The notes: a model not told the origin generated them from the letters alone. A stretch of DNA of 64,000 bases from Candidatus Levilactobacillus faecigallinarum (GCA_019113985.1 DXGJ01000023.1:1-64000), one strand, 5' to 3'. Shown: positions 32,690-42,230, counted from the first letter of the stretch. A program made the numbers and translations.

Positions 32690-34201
32690 TTAATCCTGAT
32701 AAGTGATAACACTCCAGGAGTAGGCTGGTAATGTGCAAGTCTGTGAAGTCTTTCCAGCTTCCACAGAAAGCGCTACTTCTTGAGGAACCAACGTTTCCGG
32801 GTGTTCTCGTGTGTTCTCGTCCGTTAAGTTCCCCGTTAGAACACGGTGTACCCCCGTTTGAACTGCTGTCGGTAATTGAACTGTCAACGTCTTAGCGTGT
32901 CCTCCACGATTTACCGCATACACCGTATAAGCATCCTTCGTCTTCAAAACAACCTGATCAATGACTGGAACATCTTGATAACGTTGCGTTGAATAGACGT
33001 CACCATCGACAATCGACGAAGCAATTACTTGTGAATTATCAGAAAGATTCTGTAAAAGCGATTGTAGAATATAATAGGTTGGATTGGCCCAAGCATTTCC
33101 ACCTTCATCAGTAAGGATCAGTGGAATCGTGTTAACAAGTAACGCCTGGCACGACAGCTTAACTCGGTCCCCATGCCGTAGAATTGCCAGCGCCATTGAG
33201 CCAAATAGTAGCGTATCCGCCAAATTAAAATAACACCAATCCACTGGATTATGCGTTGTCCAAGGCTGCGGTTCTTTCAGTGAACTTCGATGAACATTCC
33301 ATTCGTCAAATGAAATGTTCATCGTTTTATCGCTACGTTTCAAAGCCTTTACCGCATCGGCAATTGCCTCAATTTCTTCTATTTGATGATCAAACTCTCG
33401 CGACCGTGCGAGATAAGTTGGCAAATCATCTGGTTCGCGTGGATCTGGTTGGTCCAACCTTTCAGATTGCCGACGATCCACGTAATCATGCATTGCGATG
33501 AAATCAACGTTATCATAGGCTTCCATAAGGGCTTTAAAATCCCATTCTGGATAAGTCCCTAGTCGTGGCGTTGAGCTACCAACTAAAATCGTTTGGATTG
33601 TCGGATCCATTAATTTCATTGCTTTCGATGTTTCATTCGCCAGACGACCGTACTCTTGAGCAGTCTTCTTTGCAACCTGCCAAGGTCCGTCTAATTCATT
33701 ACCCAGACACCAATATTTCACATTGTACGGATCGGTGTGTCCATTCAATCGGCGTTGGTTCGCCCAGTCAGTATCATACCGACCATTAACGTACTCTAAT
33801 TCATGTAATGCATCATCAATTCCTCGCGTACCCAAGTTTACCGTTAGAATGGGATTCGTTACCCCTGCATCCTGACACCATTTAAAAAACTCATCAAGAC
33901 CAAATTCATTTGTTTCAAGTGATTGCCAAGCCAAATTCATGCGTTTGGGACGTTTTTTACCCACGGTATCTTCCCAATGATAGCTTGACGTATAGTTGCC
34001 TCCAGGATATCGCAATGTTTTTAGACCTAGTTCTTGAACTAACTTTAAAACGTCCCCCCGGGAACCACGTGCATTCGCCGTTGGATGAGTCGGTTCATAT
34101 ACACCAGTGTAGACAACGGTTCCCATATGCTCTAAAAACGAGCCAAATAACTGTGGACGAACATCGAATTGGCGCTCTGAATATAACTTTAACTCTGTCA
34201 T
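32690..34201 (-). CDS. GH51 alpha-L-arabinofuranosidase (copy 1)
   Basis: Retaining glycosidase of 503 aa that removes terminal alpha-L-arabinofuranosyl units from arabino-oligosaccharides. The acid/base is E169 in CLGNELDGPW and the nucleophile E300 in ISFDEWNVH. LRYPGGNYTSSYHWEDTVG is the family N-terminal signature, and a C-terminal beta-sandwich follows. No signal peptide, so it works on imported sugars. Monocistronic, behind a promoter with an overlapping cre and a terminator-like hairpin. It is closer to copy 2 than to copy 3. Confidence 0.96.
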   Translation of the reverse strand: MTELKLYSERQFDVRPQLFGSFLEHMGTVVYTGVYEPTHPTANARGSRGDVLKLVQELGLKTLRYPGGNYTSSYHWEDTVGKKRPKRMNLAWQSLETNEFGLDEFFKWCQDAGVTNPILTVNLGTRGIDDALHELEYVNGRYDTDWANQRRLNGHTDPYNVKYWCLGNELDGPWQVAKKTAQEYGRLANETSKAMKLMDPTIQTILVGSSTPRLGTYPEWDFKALMEAYDNVDFIAMHDYVDRRQSERLDQPDPREPDDLPTYLARSREFDHQIEEIEAIADAVKALKRSDKTMNISFDEWNVHRSSLKEPQPWTTHNPVDWCYFNLADTLLFGSMALAILRHGDRVKLSCQALLVNTIPLILTDEGGNAWANPTYYILQSLLQNLSDNSQVIASSIVDGDVYSTQRYQDVPVIDQVVLKTKDAYTVYAVNRGGHAKTLTVQLPTAVQTGVHRVLTGNLTDENTREHPETLVPQEVALSVEAGKTSQTCTLPAYSWSVITYQD

Positions 34202-34290
34202 ATAACACGAAACTCCTTTACAATTGCCTTTTCGTCTTCACAAATTGATCAACCGTCATACTTTTTCGATTACAATGCCATTTTCTCAAT

Positions 34291-34352
34291 AAAAAAGACT
34301 AAATCACATGACCAGGTACTCGAAAGTAAAAATGGTCAGTATCAATTTAGTC
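34291..34352 (-). terminator. Terminator of the ArsR-type gene, overlapping the GH51 start site
   Basis: GACTAAAT with ATTTAGTC and, inside, TGACCA with TGGTCA, then six T on the reverse strand. It ends the regulator transcript. Its 5' arm begins directly at the predicted GH51 transcription start, so local transcripts would lack part of the outer stem. Confidence 0.8.
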
Positions 34353-34354
34353 AA

Positions 34355-34383
34355 ATTCTAGCTCTTTTTGTTAGCGCTTTCAA
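34355..34383 (-). promoter_or_regulatory. Promoter and cre of GH51 copy 1
   Basis: TTGAAA, a 17-nt spacer and TAGAAT on the reverse strand. The cre TGAAAGCGCTAACA (34369-34382) overlaps the -35 box, which implies CcpA repression on preferred sugars. Confidence 0.75.
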
Positions 34384-34419
34384 ACAAATATTTTTAATTT
34401 TTCAACAGTTATCAGATAA

Positions 34420-35310
34420 CTAACTATAGTAGGCAGATAATTCGATATTTTGATCATAATTACCAAATCCCTTGCCAAATATCGTGCAACCACCAGACTT
34501 TTTTGCACCTGGCTTGATTTCAAAACGGACTGTCCATAAGTTACTATCTGCCGGAAGATCTTCTAAACAAACATCTGTAAATGGTTGTCCATCAAGGTAC
34601 GTACCATGATCGGTAATCCGTAAAATCTTGAGGATACCATACTGGTTAACGTTATCCGGCACCCAATCCGGCGTATACTTTCCTCGGATGTCCGAAAAGT
34701 CCCCCGGACTACGCCAAGTCCCAATTTCTTTACCATTAATTGAGAAGGTAATGTCTGACGGCCATGTATTATTTGAAAAGGGAAATTCAGAACCCAACTC
34801 CATGGAGAGATCAAGCATTTCCAAATGTTCATCTTCTCCAATAAAATTCGGTGTTTGGTATTCTACAAAACCATTATTAAACCAAATCATTCCCGCCTCA
34901 ACACGTTCTGGCAGCATGAAGTACTTAGGGTTATCAACCTTACCAATATAGCCATCTGATCCGGCTAGGCCACAAGAAGGCTCAACACTGTATTCCGTAT
35001 AATGCCCCGCCGGGATGGCCGTCTTATGAACCTTGAACTTCGGATAGATTTCACGAGGAAATTTAATTGCAATCGTATCAACTTTCAGTGATGAGACCTT
35101 TTGATGACCCACTCGCTTACTCTGAATAAGCTCTGCTTCTGCTAACTTATTCAGGTGTTTCGTAACAATTGGACTACTCAAGTTTAAGTGTTCGGCCAAT
35201 TCCTTCACGCTCATCGGCTTTTCGGATAATAAGCGAATTATTTTTAATCGGACCGGGCTTGCCAAGGATTCATAAACGTTTAATGACGCATCTGAAATAT
35301 CAAGTTGCAT
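34420..35310 (-). CDS. ArsR-fold regulator with large C-terminal domain (copy 1)
   Basis: Protein of 296 aa. Residues 10-85 are an ArsR-type winged helix (ESLASPVRLKIIRLLSEKPMSVKELAEHLNLSSPIVTKHLNKLAEAELI). Residues 100-296 form a domain I do not recognise, predicted mainly beta, with two cysteines in SCGLAG and GGCTIFG and a FSDIRGKYTPDWV stretch that the paralogue at 39666 keeps. It could bind a sugar. Divergent from the GH43-MFS-GH51 operon and upstream of another GH51, so it is likely a local arabinoside regulator. Effector unknown. Confidence 0.8.
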   Translation of the reverse strand: MQLDISDASLNVYESLASPVRLKIIRLLSEKPMSVKELAEHLNLSSPIVTKHLNKLAEAELIQSKRVGHQKVSSLKVDTIAIKFPREIYPKFKVHKTAIPAGHYTEYSVEPSCGLAGSDGYIGKVDNPKYFMLPERVEAGMIWFNNGFVEYQTPNFIGEDEHLEMLDLSMELGSEFPFSNNTWPSDITFSINGKEIGTWRSPGDFSDIRGKYTPDWVPDNVNQYGILKILRITDHGTYLDGQPFTDVCLEDLPADSNLWTVRFEIKPGAKKSGGCTIFGKGFGNYDQNIELSAYYS

Positions 35311-35462
35311 GTTTCAGCCTCTTTTCAAATTTATTAACTGCTTACATTTCTATATACATTAATACAAAAGAATTAAATTAGACTATATCCACCATTAAAT
35401 TAACATTATCATTAATCCACATCATATTTGTCAACTATTTATACAAAAGATTAACAAAAAGG

Positions 35463-35491
35463 TTGACAACGTTTTCATGCGGTCGTATATT
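35463..35491 (+). promoter_or_regulatory. Promoter and cre of the GH43 operon
   Basis: TTGACA, a 17-nt spacer and TATATT, close to consensus. The cre TGACAACGTTTTCA (35464-35477; TGAAAACGTTGTCA on the other strand) overlaps the -35 box, so CcpA binding should block polymerase. Confidence 0.8.
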
Positions 35492-35575
35492 GCAATTGTA
35501 CTTATTTATTAGGATTTATTGGTTTTTGAAATTATTAAGTCCTTACAAATTATTTTCAAAGGAGAGACGACTTCT

Positions 35576-36556
35576 ATGGTACAAGCATCAGATTACGTCA
35601 ACCCACTAATCGTACAACGGGCTGACCCATACATTTACAAGCATACTGACGGTTATTACTACTTCACTGCATCTGTACCGGCTTATAACTTGATTGAGAT
35701 TCGGCGAGCTAAAACACTCAATGGTTTAGCGAACGCAGCTCCCCGGACTATCTGGCGTAAGCACCCAGATGGTAGCGGTGCCATGAGCCAGTTGATTTGG
35801 GCACCAGAACTGCACTACATTGACGGTAAGTGGTTCATCTACTTCGCCGCCTCACATACCAAGGAATTCGATCACAACGGGATGTTCCAACACCGGATGT
35901 ACTGCATTGAATGCGACAATCCGGACCCGATGCGTGACGAAGCCGATTGGATCGAACATGGTCAAATTGAAACGCCACTCGATACCTTCGCCTTGGACGC
36001 AACGGTCTTCGAAGCCCAAAACAAGCTCTATTACGTCTGGGCGCAAAAGGATCCTGCAATCAAAGGAAACTCCAACATCTACATCGCTGAAATGGAAAAC
36101 CCCTGGACGTTAAAGACCAAGCCAGTTATGCTGACCAAGCCTGAATACGACTGGGAAACCAAGATTTTCTGGGTAAACGAAGGTCCCGCAGTTCTGCACC
36201 GAAACGGTCGCTTCTTCCTGACCTACTCCGCTAGTGCCACTGATGAGAACTACGCCATGGGAATGCTGACTGTTGACGAAAACGCCGACTTACTGGACCC
36301 CGCTAACTGGCACAAATCCCCAACGCCCGTTTTCCAAAGCAACATGCCCATCCAACAATATGGTCCCGGCCACAATTCCTTTACGGTCGCCGAAGACGAT
36401 AAGACTGACATCCTGGTTTACCATTGCCGGAATTACACCGACATCAAGGGTGATCCACTTTATGATCCAAACCGTCACACCATGGTGCAACCCTTCACCT
36501 GGAATGACGATGGCACGCCTAACTTTGGCAAACCAGTTCCATATAACTACAAATAG
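35576..36556 (+). CDS. GH43 arabinofuranosidase/xylosidase
   Basis: Inverting glycosidase of 326 aa, single five-bladed propeller domain. The catalytic base is D17 (VQRADPYIY), the pKa modulator D141 (ALDATVFEA) and the acid E202 (VNEGPAVLH). The compact length and sequence resemble exo-1,5-alpha-L-arabinofuranosidases (GH43 subfamily 26 by memory). No signal peptide. The ATG at 35576 follows AAAGGAG; the ORF track start is 19 codons too early. First gene of an operon with an MFS transporter and GH51 copy 2. Confidence 0.93.
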   Translation: MVQASDYVNPLIVQRADPYIYKHTDGYYYFTASVPAYNLIEIRRAKTLNGLANAAPRTIWRKHPDGSGAMSQLIWAPELHYIDGKWFIYFAASHTKEFDHNGMFQHRMYCIECDNPDPMRDEADWIEHGQIETPLDTFALDATVFEAQNKLYYVWAQKDPAIKGNSNIYIAEMENPWTLKTKPVMLTKPEYDWETKIFWVNEGPAVLHRNGRFFLTYSASATDENYAMGMLTVDENADLLDPANWHKSPTPVFQSNMPIQQYGPGHNSFTVAEDDKTDILVYHCRNYTDIKGDPLYDPNRHTMVQPFTWNDDGTPNFGKPVPYNYK

Positions 36557-36603
36557 GCTCGGCAGGCCTAATATCATCTGATAATGATAGGAGAGAATCA
36601 AAA

Positions 36604-37884
36604 TTGAATACAGCAAAAGCTGAATCAAAGCACTTCTGGGGTTTCCCAGTCACCCACTTTAGTTATTTCTTCATTTGGGCGGTCGTTAACGGTTATCTGA
36701 CCCTCTGGATGGAACAAGTCGCTCACCTGAACGGGACCGAATCCGGAGCCGTTTTCTCCATGATGGCCGGAATTTCGCTGATCTTCCAACCCATCTTTGG
36801 GGTACTTTCCGATAAATTACTGTTCAAAAAGAACCTGATTTTAACGATTTCCATCGTTGGTATCTTCATCGGCCCGTACTTCCAATGGGCCTTCATGCCA
36901 ATCCTGCACGTTAACGCCTTCCTGGTTGCCATCGTCACTGGGACGTTCTTGAGTTTCATCTTAAACGGTGGTGTGTCCGTTATTGAACAATACGTTCAAC
37001 GGGCTAGCCTGGCCAACGGCTTCGAATACGCCCACTCTCGGGTTGGTGGTTCCGTTGCCGGGGTCGTTGCATCGTTAGTTGCCGGTCGCATTTTCCTCTG
37101 GCAACCCAACTCAATCTTCTGGGCCTGCACGATTGCCGCAATTATCTTAACTGGTTTATTACTCTTCTCCGATAAGGTTGACTTGGATAACGCCGCCGCT
37201 GCCGGTGACACGTCCAACTCCCTGGATATGAAGACTGTTATGTCCGTGTTTAAGCTTAAGAACCTCTGGGTCCTGGCAATCTTCTACATGGGTGCTTCAG
37301 CTTTGTTTGATGTTTTTGACCAACAATTCATCATCTTCTTCAAGACCTTCTTTAACACCGCAGCCCAAGGGACGTTAGTTTACAGTTACATGAGTTCCGC
37401 GCAAACCGCAATTGAATTCTGCCTGATGTTCCCAATGCCTTGGATTATCAACAAGATTGGTTCTCGGAATGGGTTACTGATTTACGGGTTCATTACTTGT
37501 ATCCGAATCTTAGGGTCTGCTTTATCCCCTAACTGGATCTGGGTCGTTGGGTTCCGTCTGTTGGCCGGACTCGAAATGCCACTGCTCTTGACTTCCATCA
37601 TGAAGTACATCGCTGGGGCCTTCGATATCCGTCTGTACGCGACAATCTATGCCCTTGCGTCGAACTTCGCTAAGCAAGTCTCGGTCTTCATCTTCTCCTC
37701 AGTTGCTGGGAAAATGTACGATGTGATTGGTTACCAACACACTTACATCATCATGGGGATCGTTGTCTTCTTCATCACCCTGTTCGCTGTCTTCTTCTTG
37801 AAGAAGGAAGACCCCGTTCAAGCCGGTGAAGTGGAAGCACCTGCTACCGCAACAGCATCATCAACTAATAATACTCGTGATTGA
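36604..37884 (+). CDS. MFS oligosaccharide:H+ symporter, LacY-like
   Basis: Twelve-segment MFS protein of 426 aa of the oligosaccharide:H+ symporter (LacY/RafB) type. Signs are FPVTHFSYFFIWAVVNGYLTLWM at the start, NGFEYAHSRVGGSVAG after TM4, and a C-terminal half with YATIYALASNFAKQ. The start is TTG, after AGGAGAG. Between GH43 and GH51, it probably imports arabino-oligosaccharides for them. A different family from the two GPH carriers in this window. Confidence 0.88.
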   Translation: MNTAKAESKHFWGFPVTHFSYFFIWAVVNGYLTLWMEQVAHLNGTESGAVFSMMAGISLIFQPIFGVLSDKLLFKKNLILTISIVGIFIGPYFQWAFMPILHVNAFLVAIVTGTFLSFILNGGVSVIEQYVQRASLANGFEYAHSRVGGSVAGVVASLVAGRIFLWQPNSIFWACTIAAIILTGLLLFSDKVDLDNAAAAGDTSNSLDMKTVMSVFKLKNLWVLAIFYMGASALFDVFDQQFIIFFKTFFNTAAQGTLVYSYMSSAQTAIEFCLMFPMPWIINKIGSRNGLLIYGFITCIRILGSALSPNWIWVVGFRLLAGLEMPLLLTSIMKYIAGAFDIRLYATIYALASNFAKQVSVFIFSSVAGKMYDVIGYQHTYIIMGIVVFFITLFAVFFLKKEDPVQAGEVEAPATATASSTNNTRD

Positions 37885-37920
37885 TAGCGCTTCATTAGGT
37901 CGTTAATCACTCACGGTGAC

Positions 37921-37953
37921 AAGGGGGGAACCAAGCCTAATGGTTCCCCCCTT
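37921..37953 (+). terminator. Intercistronic hairpin, partial terminator
   Basis: AAGGGGGGAACC, loop, GGTTCCCCCCTT with only a short T tract, between the MFS and GH51 genes. No promoter is seen after it, so GH51 copy 2 probably depends on read-through. Confidence 0.65.
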
Positions 37954-37985
37954 TCGCTTATCTAAATCAACATGGAGGTTATCTT

Positions 37986-39476
37986 ATGCAAGGAAAATTA
38001 ACCATTGACCCTAGCAACCAAATCGCTAAGGTTGACGATCGACTTTACAGCTCACTTATTGAACACCTTGGTCGAGCAGTTTACGACGGTCTTTACGACC
38101 CTGAAAACCCTAACTCTGACAAAAACGGCTTTCGTCAAGACGTGGTCAATGCTATTAAAGACTTGAATATCGACCTGGTACGCTATCCCGGTGGTAACTT
38201 TGTCTCCGGATTCAATTGGGAAGACAGCATCGGCCCCAAGGACCAACGTCCGACTCGCTTAGACCTGGCTTGGCGCAGTATCGAAACCAATCAGTTCGGT
38301 CTACACGAGTTCATGAAGTGGACCAAGCAGAGCGGTACCCGTCCCGATATGGCCGTTAACTTGGGAAGCCGGGGCATTGACGCCGCCCGGAACCTCATCG
38401 AATACTGCAACTTCCCTGGCGGTACCTATTGGAGTGATCTCAGAAAGAAGAATGGTGCCGAGGAACCTTTCAACATCAAGACCTGGTGCCTGGGTAATGA
38501 AATGGACGGCGATTGGCAGATTGGTCACAAGACCGCCGAGGAATACGGTCGCTTAGCTCACGAAACGGCCAAGGTCATGCGTCTAGTTGATCCCGACATC
38601 GACTTGGTCGTGAGTGGGAGCTCTACCCGCGAAATGGCGACGTTTGGTAGCTGGGAAGAGACGGTTCTCGACCACACCTACGATGACGTCGATTACCTGT
38701 CCCTCCACCGGTACTACGACAACGAAGAAAACGACCTGCATAACTTCTTGGCCAAGTCGATTGACTTCGACGAGTTCATCGGGGGGATTGTGGCCGTCTG
38801 TGACGCCGTTAAGGCCCGCAAACACAGTAATAAGACGCTTAGCCTCGCGTTGGACGAATGGAACGTTTGGTATCACTCCCACAAACAGGATGATGAAACC
38901 GCTCCATGGCAACAAGCTCCGCACCTGCTAGAGGACCACTACAACTTCGAGGATGCACTGATGGTCGGCACTATGTTGATTACCCTATTGAAGCACGCCG
39001 ACCGGGTCAAAATTGCCTGTCTCGCCCAATTGGTCAACGTGATTGCTCCCATCATGACCACCGAACAAGGCATCTGGCTCCAATCCATCTTCTTCCCGTT
39101 CATGCAGGTCTCCAAGTACGGCCGCGGCATCGCCTTACAGCCAAAGCAGACGTCTGATACCTATGATAGTAAGGACTTCAAAGATGTCCCTTATCTCGAT
39201 AGTATCGCCGTTTATAACACCGACACCCACGAAGTTGTGGTCTTTGCCGAAAACAAGGGTGAAGAAGCCATGGACTTCAGCATGAATCTTCAAGATTTCA
39301 ACGCTCAGAACCTCGTGGAAGCCACTCAATTTTATGGCTACGGCATTAAACAAACAAATGAAAACCAACAGATGAAAATTCAACCTAATGATCAGGTGAC
39401 GCTAGCCGATAATTCGTTAAAAACCAAGCTCGCCCCACTTTCATGGAACATGTTCCGTATTAAAGTAACTGATTAA
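37986..39476 (+). CDS. GH51 alpha-L-arabinofuranosidase (copy 2)
   Basis: Cytoplasmic GH51 enzyme of 496 aa. The acid/base is E172 (CLGNEMDGDW) and the nucleophile E291 (LALDEWNVWYHS); the N-terminal block is VRYPGGNFVSGFNWEDSIG. Third gene of the GH43-MFS-GH51 operon, with GGAGG before the ATG. It shares the overall plan of copy 1 but differs throughout, so this is an old duplication or separate acquisition and not a recent copy. Confidence 0.96.
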   Translation: MQGKLTIDPSNQIAKVDDRLYSSLIEHLGRAVYDGLYDPENPNSDKNGFRQDVVNAIKDLNIDLVRYPGGNFVSGFNWEDSIGPKDQRPTRLDLAWRSIETNQFGLHEFMKWTKQSGTRPDMAVNLGSRGIDAARNLIEYCNFPGGTYWSDLRKKNGAEEPFNIKTWCLGNEMDGDWQIGHKTAEEYGRLAHETAKVMRLVDPDIDLVVSGSSTREMATFGSWEETVLDHTYDDVDYLSLHRYYDNEENDLHNFLAKSIDFDEFIGGIVAVCDAVKARKHSNKTLSLALDEWNVWYHSHKQDDETAPWQQAPHLLEDHYNFEDALMVGTMLITLLKHADRVKIACLAQLVNVIAPIMTTEQGIWLQSIFFPFMQVSKYGRGIALQPKQTSDTYDSKDFKDVPYLDSIAVYNTDTHEVVVFAENKGEEAMDFSMNLQDFNAQNLVEATQFYGYGIKQTNENQQMKIQPNDQVTLADNSLKTKLAPLSWNMFRIKVTD

Positions 39477-39483
39477 AACATCT

Positions 39484-39514
39484 AGGCGTGACCCTTATGG
39501 GTTACGTCTTTTTT
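39484..39514 (+). terminator. Terminator of the GH43-MFS-GH51 operon
   Basis: GGCGTGACCC, loop TTAT, GGGTTACGTC, six T. Confidence 0.88.
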
Positions 39515-39629
39515 AATTAAAGCAACTCCATCCGTCTCCTGTAAGACCATCTGGCTCGCTACTAAGCAGTAAATCGGCTAACTAATGGACATGTACTCAT
39601 TATCTCACAAAGCGTCTATAATCGACGAG

Positions 39630-39664
39630 AAAGGTGGCCCGAATCTCCCTTCAGGCCACCTTTT
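39630..39664. terminator. Terminator of the second ArsR-type gene
   Basis: AAAGGTGGCC and GGCCACCTTT around a 14-nt loop, just after the regulator stop codon. Confidence 0.82.
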
Positions 39665-39665
39665 C

Positions 39666-40568
39666 TTACTCGTTTTCGTTACTATAATAAATTTTACACT
39701 TAATTCCCTGATCATGGTTTCCAAACTGACGGCCATAAATAGTACAGCCCCCAACGTAATCAGCATTGGGTTTCACACCAATCCGCAAGGTCCACGAATC
39801 ACCAGAGAGGTCTAAGTCAGAGACCTGGGTATCACTTGCATAGTGCCCGTCGATGAATGACCCATGCTTTGAAACGCGAAAAAGCTTTAGGATGCCATAT
39901 CGATTCATATCATCATAAACCCAACTTGGTGTTAATCGCCCACGTGTATCTGAAAAATCCCCTGGACTTTGCCAAGAACCAATCTCAGTACCGTTTAGGG
40001 TAAGGAAAAGATCTGATTTCCAATTATTATTTGAGAATGGAAATTCGGAGCTTAATTCAAGCGAGATTTCTATCATTTCAATGTTCTGATCATCCTCAAT
40101 GTAGTTAGGGATTTGATATTCAATATACCCTTTTGAAAACCAAACCATACCAGCTTTGTCACGCTCTGGTGTCATGAAATATTTTGGATCATCAACTTTT
40201 CCAATAAAACCATGCTGTCCGGCAAGTCCACAAGATGGCGTTACGTCGTAATCGGTATACTGACCGACTGGCAACTCAATATCCTTAGAATCGTACGGTA
40301 CGTACAGTTGTTTAGGAAAACCGATATTAATGGTATCCACACGAAGGCTGGAGATACGTTGTGTTCCCTGCTTTTCGGTTCGAATAATATTAGCAGCCTC
40401 AAGTTTATTCAGATGCATAATTGTAATCGTGCTACTAAGATTAAGTGCATGTGATATTTCTTTTACATTCATTTTATTCTTAGACAACAAATTAATAATT
40501 TTTACCCGTACCGGACTGTCTAGTGCTGTAAATACCGGAATTGATTTTTCAGATATATCTACGTCCAT
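39666..40568 (-). CDS. ArsR-fold regulator with large C-terminal domain (copy 2)
   Basis: Paralogue (300 aa) of the protein at 34420, roughly half identical. The winged helix is DSPVRVKIINLLSKNKMNVKEISHALNLSSTITIMHLNKLEAANII. The C-terminal domain keeps TPSCGLAG, DDPKYFMTPERDKAGMVWFSKGYIEYQIPNYI, SPGDFSDTRGRLTPSWV and GGCTIYG. It lies downstream of the GH51-ABC-DUF624 operon on the same strand, 200 bp after DUF624. The C-terminal domain is probably the sensor; its ligand is unknown. Confidence 0.8.
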   Translation of the reverse strand: MDVDISEKSIPVFTALDSPVRVKIINLLSKNKMNVKEISHALNLSSTITIMHLNKLEAANIIRTEKQGTQRISSLRVDTINIGFPKQLYVPYDSKDIELPVGQYTDYDVTPSCGLAGQHGFIGKVDDPKYFMTPERDKAGMVWFSKGYIEYQIPNYIEDDQNIEMIEISLELSSEFPFSNNNWKSDLFLTLNGTEIGSWQSPGDFSDTRGRLTPSWVYDDMNRYGILKLFRVSKHGSFIDGHYASDTQVSDLDLSGDSWTLRIGVKPNADYVGGCTIYGRQFGNHDQGIKCKIYYSNENE

Positions 40569-40774
40569 TGCAAAAATCCCCTTACCGTCTTTTCTTTTCC
40601 ATGTTTGATTGATAGCTTTTCAATTGAAGGCCAATAAAACTAGGTTCTTCACTCTCGATAAATACCGAAAATAAATCGCCTAGTTTTGTTTTTGGCTTCT
40701 ACCTGTTAGTTGTAATCCTATCTAATTATCCTTATGGTACCATCATCCTATTCTAAGACCTACTTATTTATTAA

Positions 40775-41386
40775 CTAAGCAATAATTCTACGTGCATGAG
40801 CAATATACGCCCACGCAGATCCTAAAAAGCGTTTCCAAACAAAATCAAGTAAAATTAAGTCTATTGGAAAACTCAGTGGTAAAACCAGCAACACATAGCA
40901 TAACGCAATCGTTAATAAGAGCATTCCTAGATTCTTAGGTAGGTTTAAAACAAAGAAGACTAACGCCGTTTTGATTGTTTCCAGAGGCGTTACGCGTTCA
41001 TACACGCCAATCACCTGAATGCAGAACCAGATTCCCGAAACTAAGATAGCCAAGACCAGCATCAAACTGCCCATTACGACGTTCATTAGATTCCCTGAAG
41101 AGAGATTCTGTAGATTAACCAGGCTAGTTGTCACGGAGAGCGCGCCCACAGTAAACGTCACCGTATACCAAATCCATTGTTCTCGTAAATACCGAAAGAA
41201 CATTGGACTAACATTCTCGCCGTGCCCATTTACCCGAAAATCATTAATGACTCGTAAAGTTGCGTGGAAGGTACATCCAATTGTAATGATCGGTAAACTG
41301 ATAATTATCAGCATCGCGGTTAAAACCACGTAATCCCATAAGTTCCCCAATGACGTTGCAATAGGGCCATTTGAATACTTCATCAT
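40775..41386 (-). CDS. DUF624 (YesL-like) membrane protein
   Basis: Membrane protein of 203 aa with about five hydrophobic segments, starting GPIATSLGNLWDYVVLTAMLIIISLPIITIGCTFHA, the DUF624/YesL pattern. These genes often accompany sugar ABC importers; the role is unclear. It starts 3 bp after the second permease stop and ends the ABC operon. Confidence 0.88.
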   Translation of the reverse strand: MMKYSNGPIATSLGNLWDYVVLTAMLIIISLPIITIGCTFHATLRVINDFRVNGHGENVSPMFFRYLREQWIWYTVTFTVGALSVTTSLVNLQNLSSGNLMNVVMGSLMLVLAILVSGIWFCIQVIGVYERVTPLETIKTALVFFVLNLPKNLGMLLLTIALCYVLLVLPLSFPIDLILLDFVWKRFLGSAWAYIAHARRIIA

Positions 41387-41389
41387 AAA

Positions 41390-42214
41390 CTATTCCTTCA
41401 TTCCTGACATAGCCGATCCTTGAATAAAGTACTTCTGTGCAAACATGTAAATGATAAACAGTGGCAACATGGAAATGATTGTCCCAGCCATAACTGGACC
41501 ATAGTACGTGATATGTTGACCACCAATTAGAGCTAATCCAGCTGCCAAGGTCCGCATACTTTGGTCAGTCGTCATTAACATTGGGTATAGAAGGTCATTC
41601 CAGCTACCCATTAAGCTAAAGATCGCTAAGGTAATCAGCTGTGGTTTAGCTAGCGGTAACATAATTCTAAAGTAAATTTGGAATTCGTTTAAACCGTCTA
41701 ACCGTGCCGCTTCCGCCAAATCTTCGGGTAATCCCACGAAGAACGATCGCATCATAAATATCCCAAAAGCTGTCGTCGCATGAGGAATAATTAACCCCGC
41801 ATAGGTGTTAATCATCCCAAACTTACTTAATTCCATGAACAGAGGAATCATCGTAATCGCGAATGGAATAAACATGGTGACCATAATAACGTAGTAGAAG
41901 AATGTCCGGCCACGGAAACGCATCCGAGCTAAGGCATATCCGGTAAAGGAGTCCAAAGTAACAGAGATAACACAGACCCCAACCGCGTAAATCACCGTAT
42001 TAACGATGTAGCGCGTCATTGGAATGGTTTTCCAAATATCCGTATAGTTACTAAATGTGTAATGACCAGCGAATAATTTTGGTGGATAGTTAATGATATC
42101 CGCTTCGTTTTTAAAGGAACTCAGTAGCACCCACAAGAATGGGAAGACAACTGAAATCAAGACAATAATGAGTAAAATATTTGATAAGACTGAATGCTTA
42201 TTCGTTCGTTTCAT
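41390..42214 (-). CDS. Sugar ABC transporter permease (MalG type)
   Basis: Permease of 274 aa, six membrane segments. The coupling EAA loop is EDLAEAARLDGLNEFQIYFRIMLPLAKP. It belongs to the CUT1 family (LacG/MalG/AraQ-like). It pairs with the permease just upstream (16 bp gap). Its place between GH51 and DUF624 points to arabino-oligosaccharide uptake. Confidence 0.94.
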   Translation of the reverse strand: MKRTNKHSVLSNILLIIVLISVVFPFLWVLLSSFKNEADIINYPPKLFAGHYTFSNYTDIWKTIPMTRYIVNTVIYAVGVCVISVTLDSFTGYALARMRFRGRTFFYYVIMVTMFIPFAITMIPLFMELSKFGMINTYAGLIIPHATTAFGIFMMRSFFVGLPEDLAEAARLDGLNEFQIYFRIMLPLAKPQLITLAIFSLMGSWNDLLYPMLMTTDQSMRTLAAGLALIGGQHITYYGPVMAGTIISMLPLFIIYMFAQKYFIQGSAMSGMKE

Positions 42215-42230
42215 AATGATCGTCGCCCTC

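Noticed and set aside
39585-39815. Forward-strand ORF of 76 codons
   Set aside because: It crosses a terminator and runs antisense into the second ArsR-type gene.
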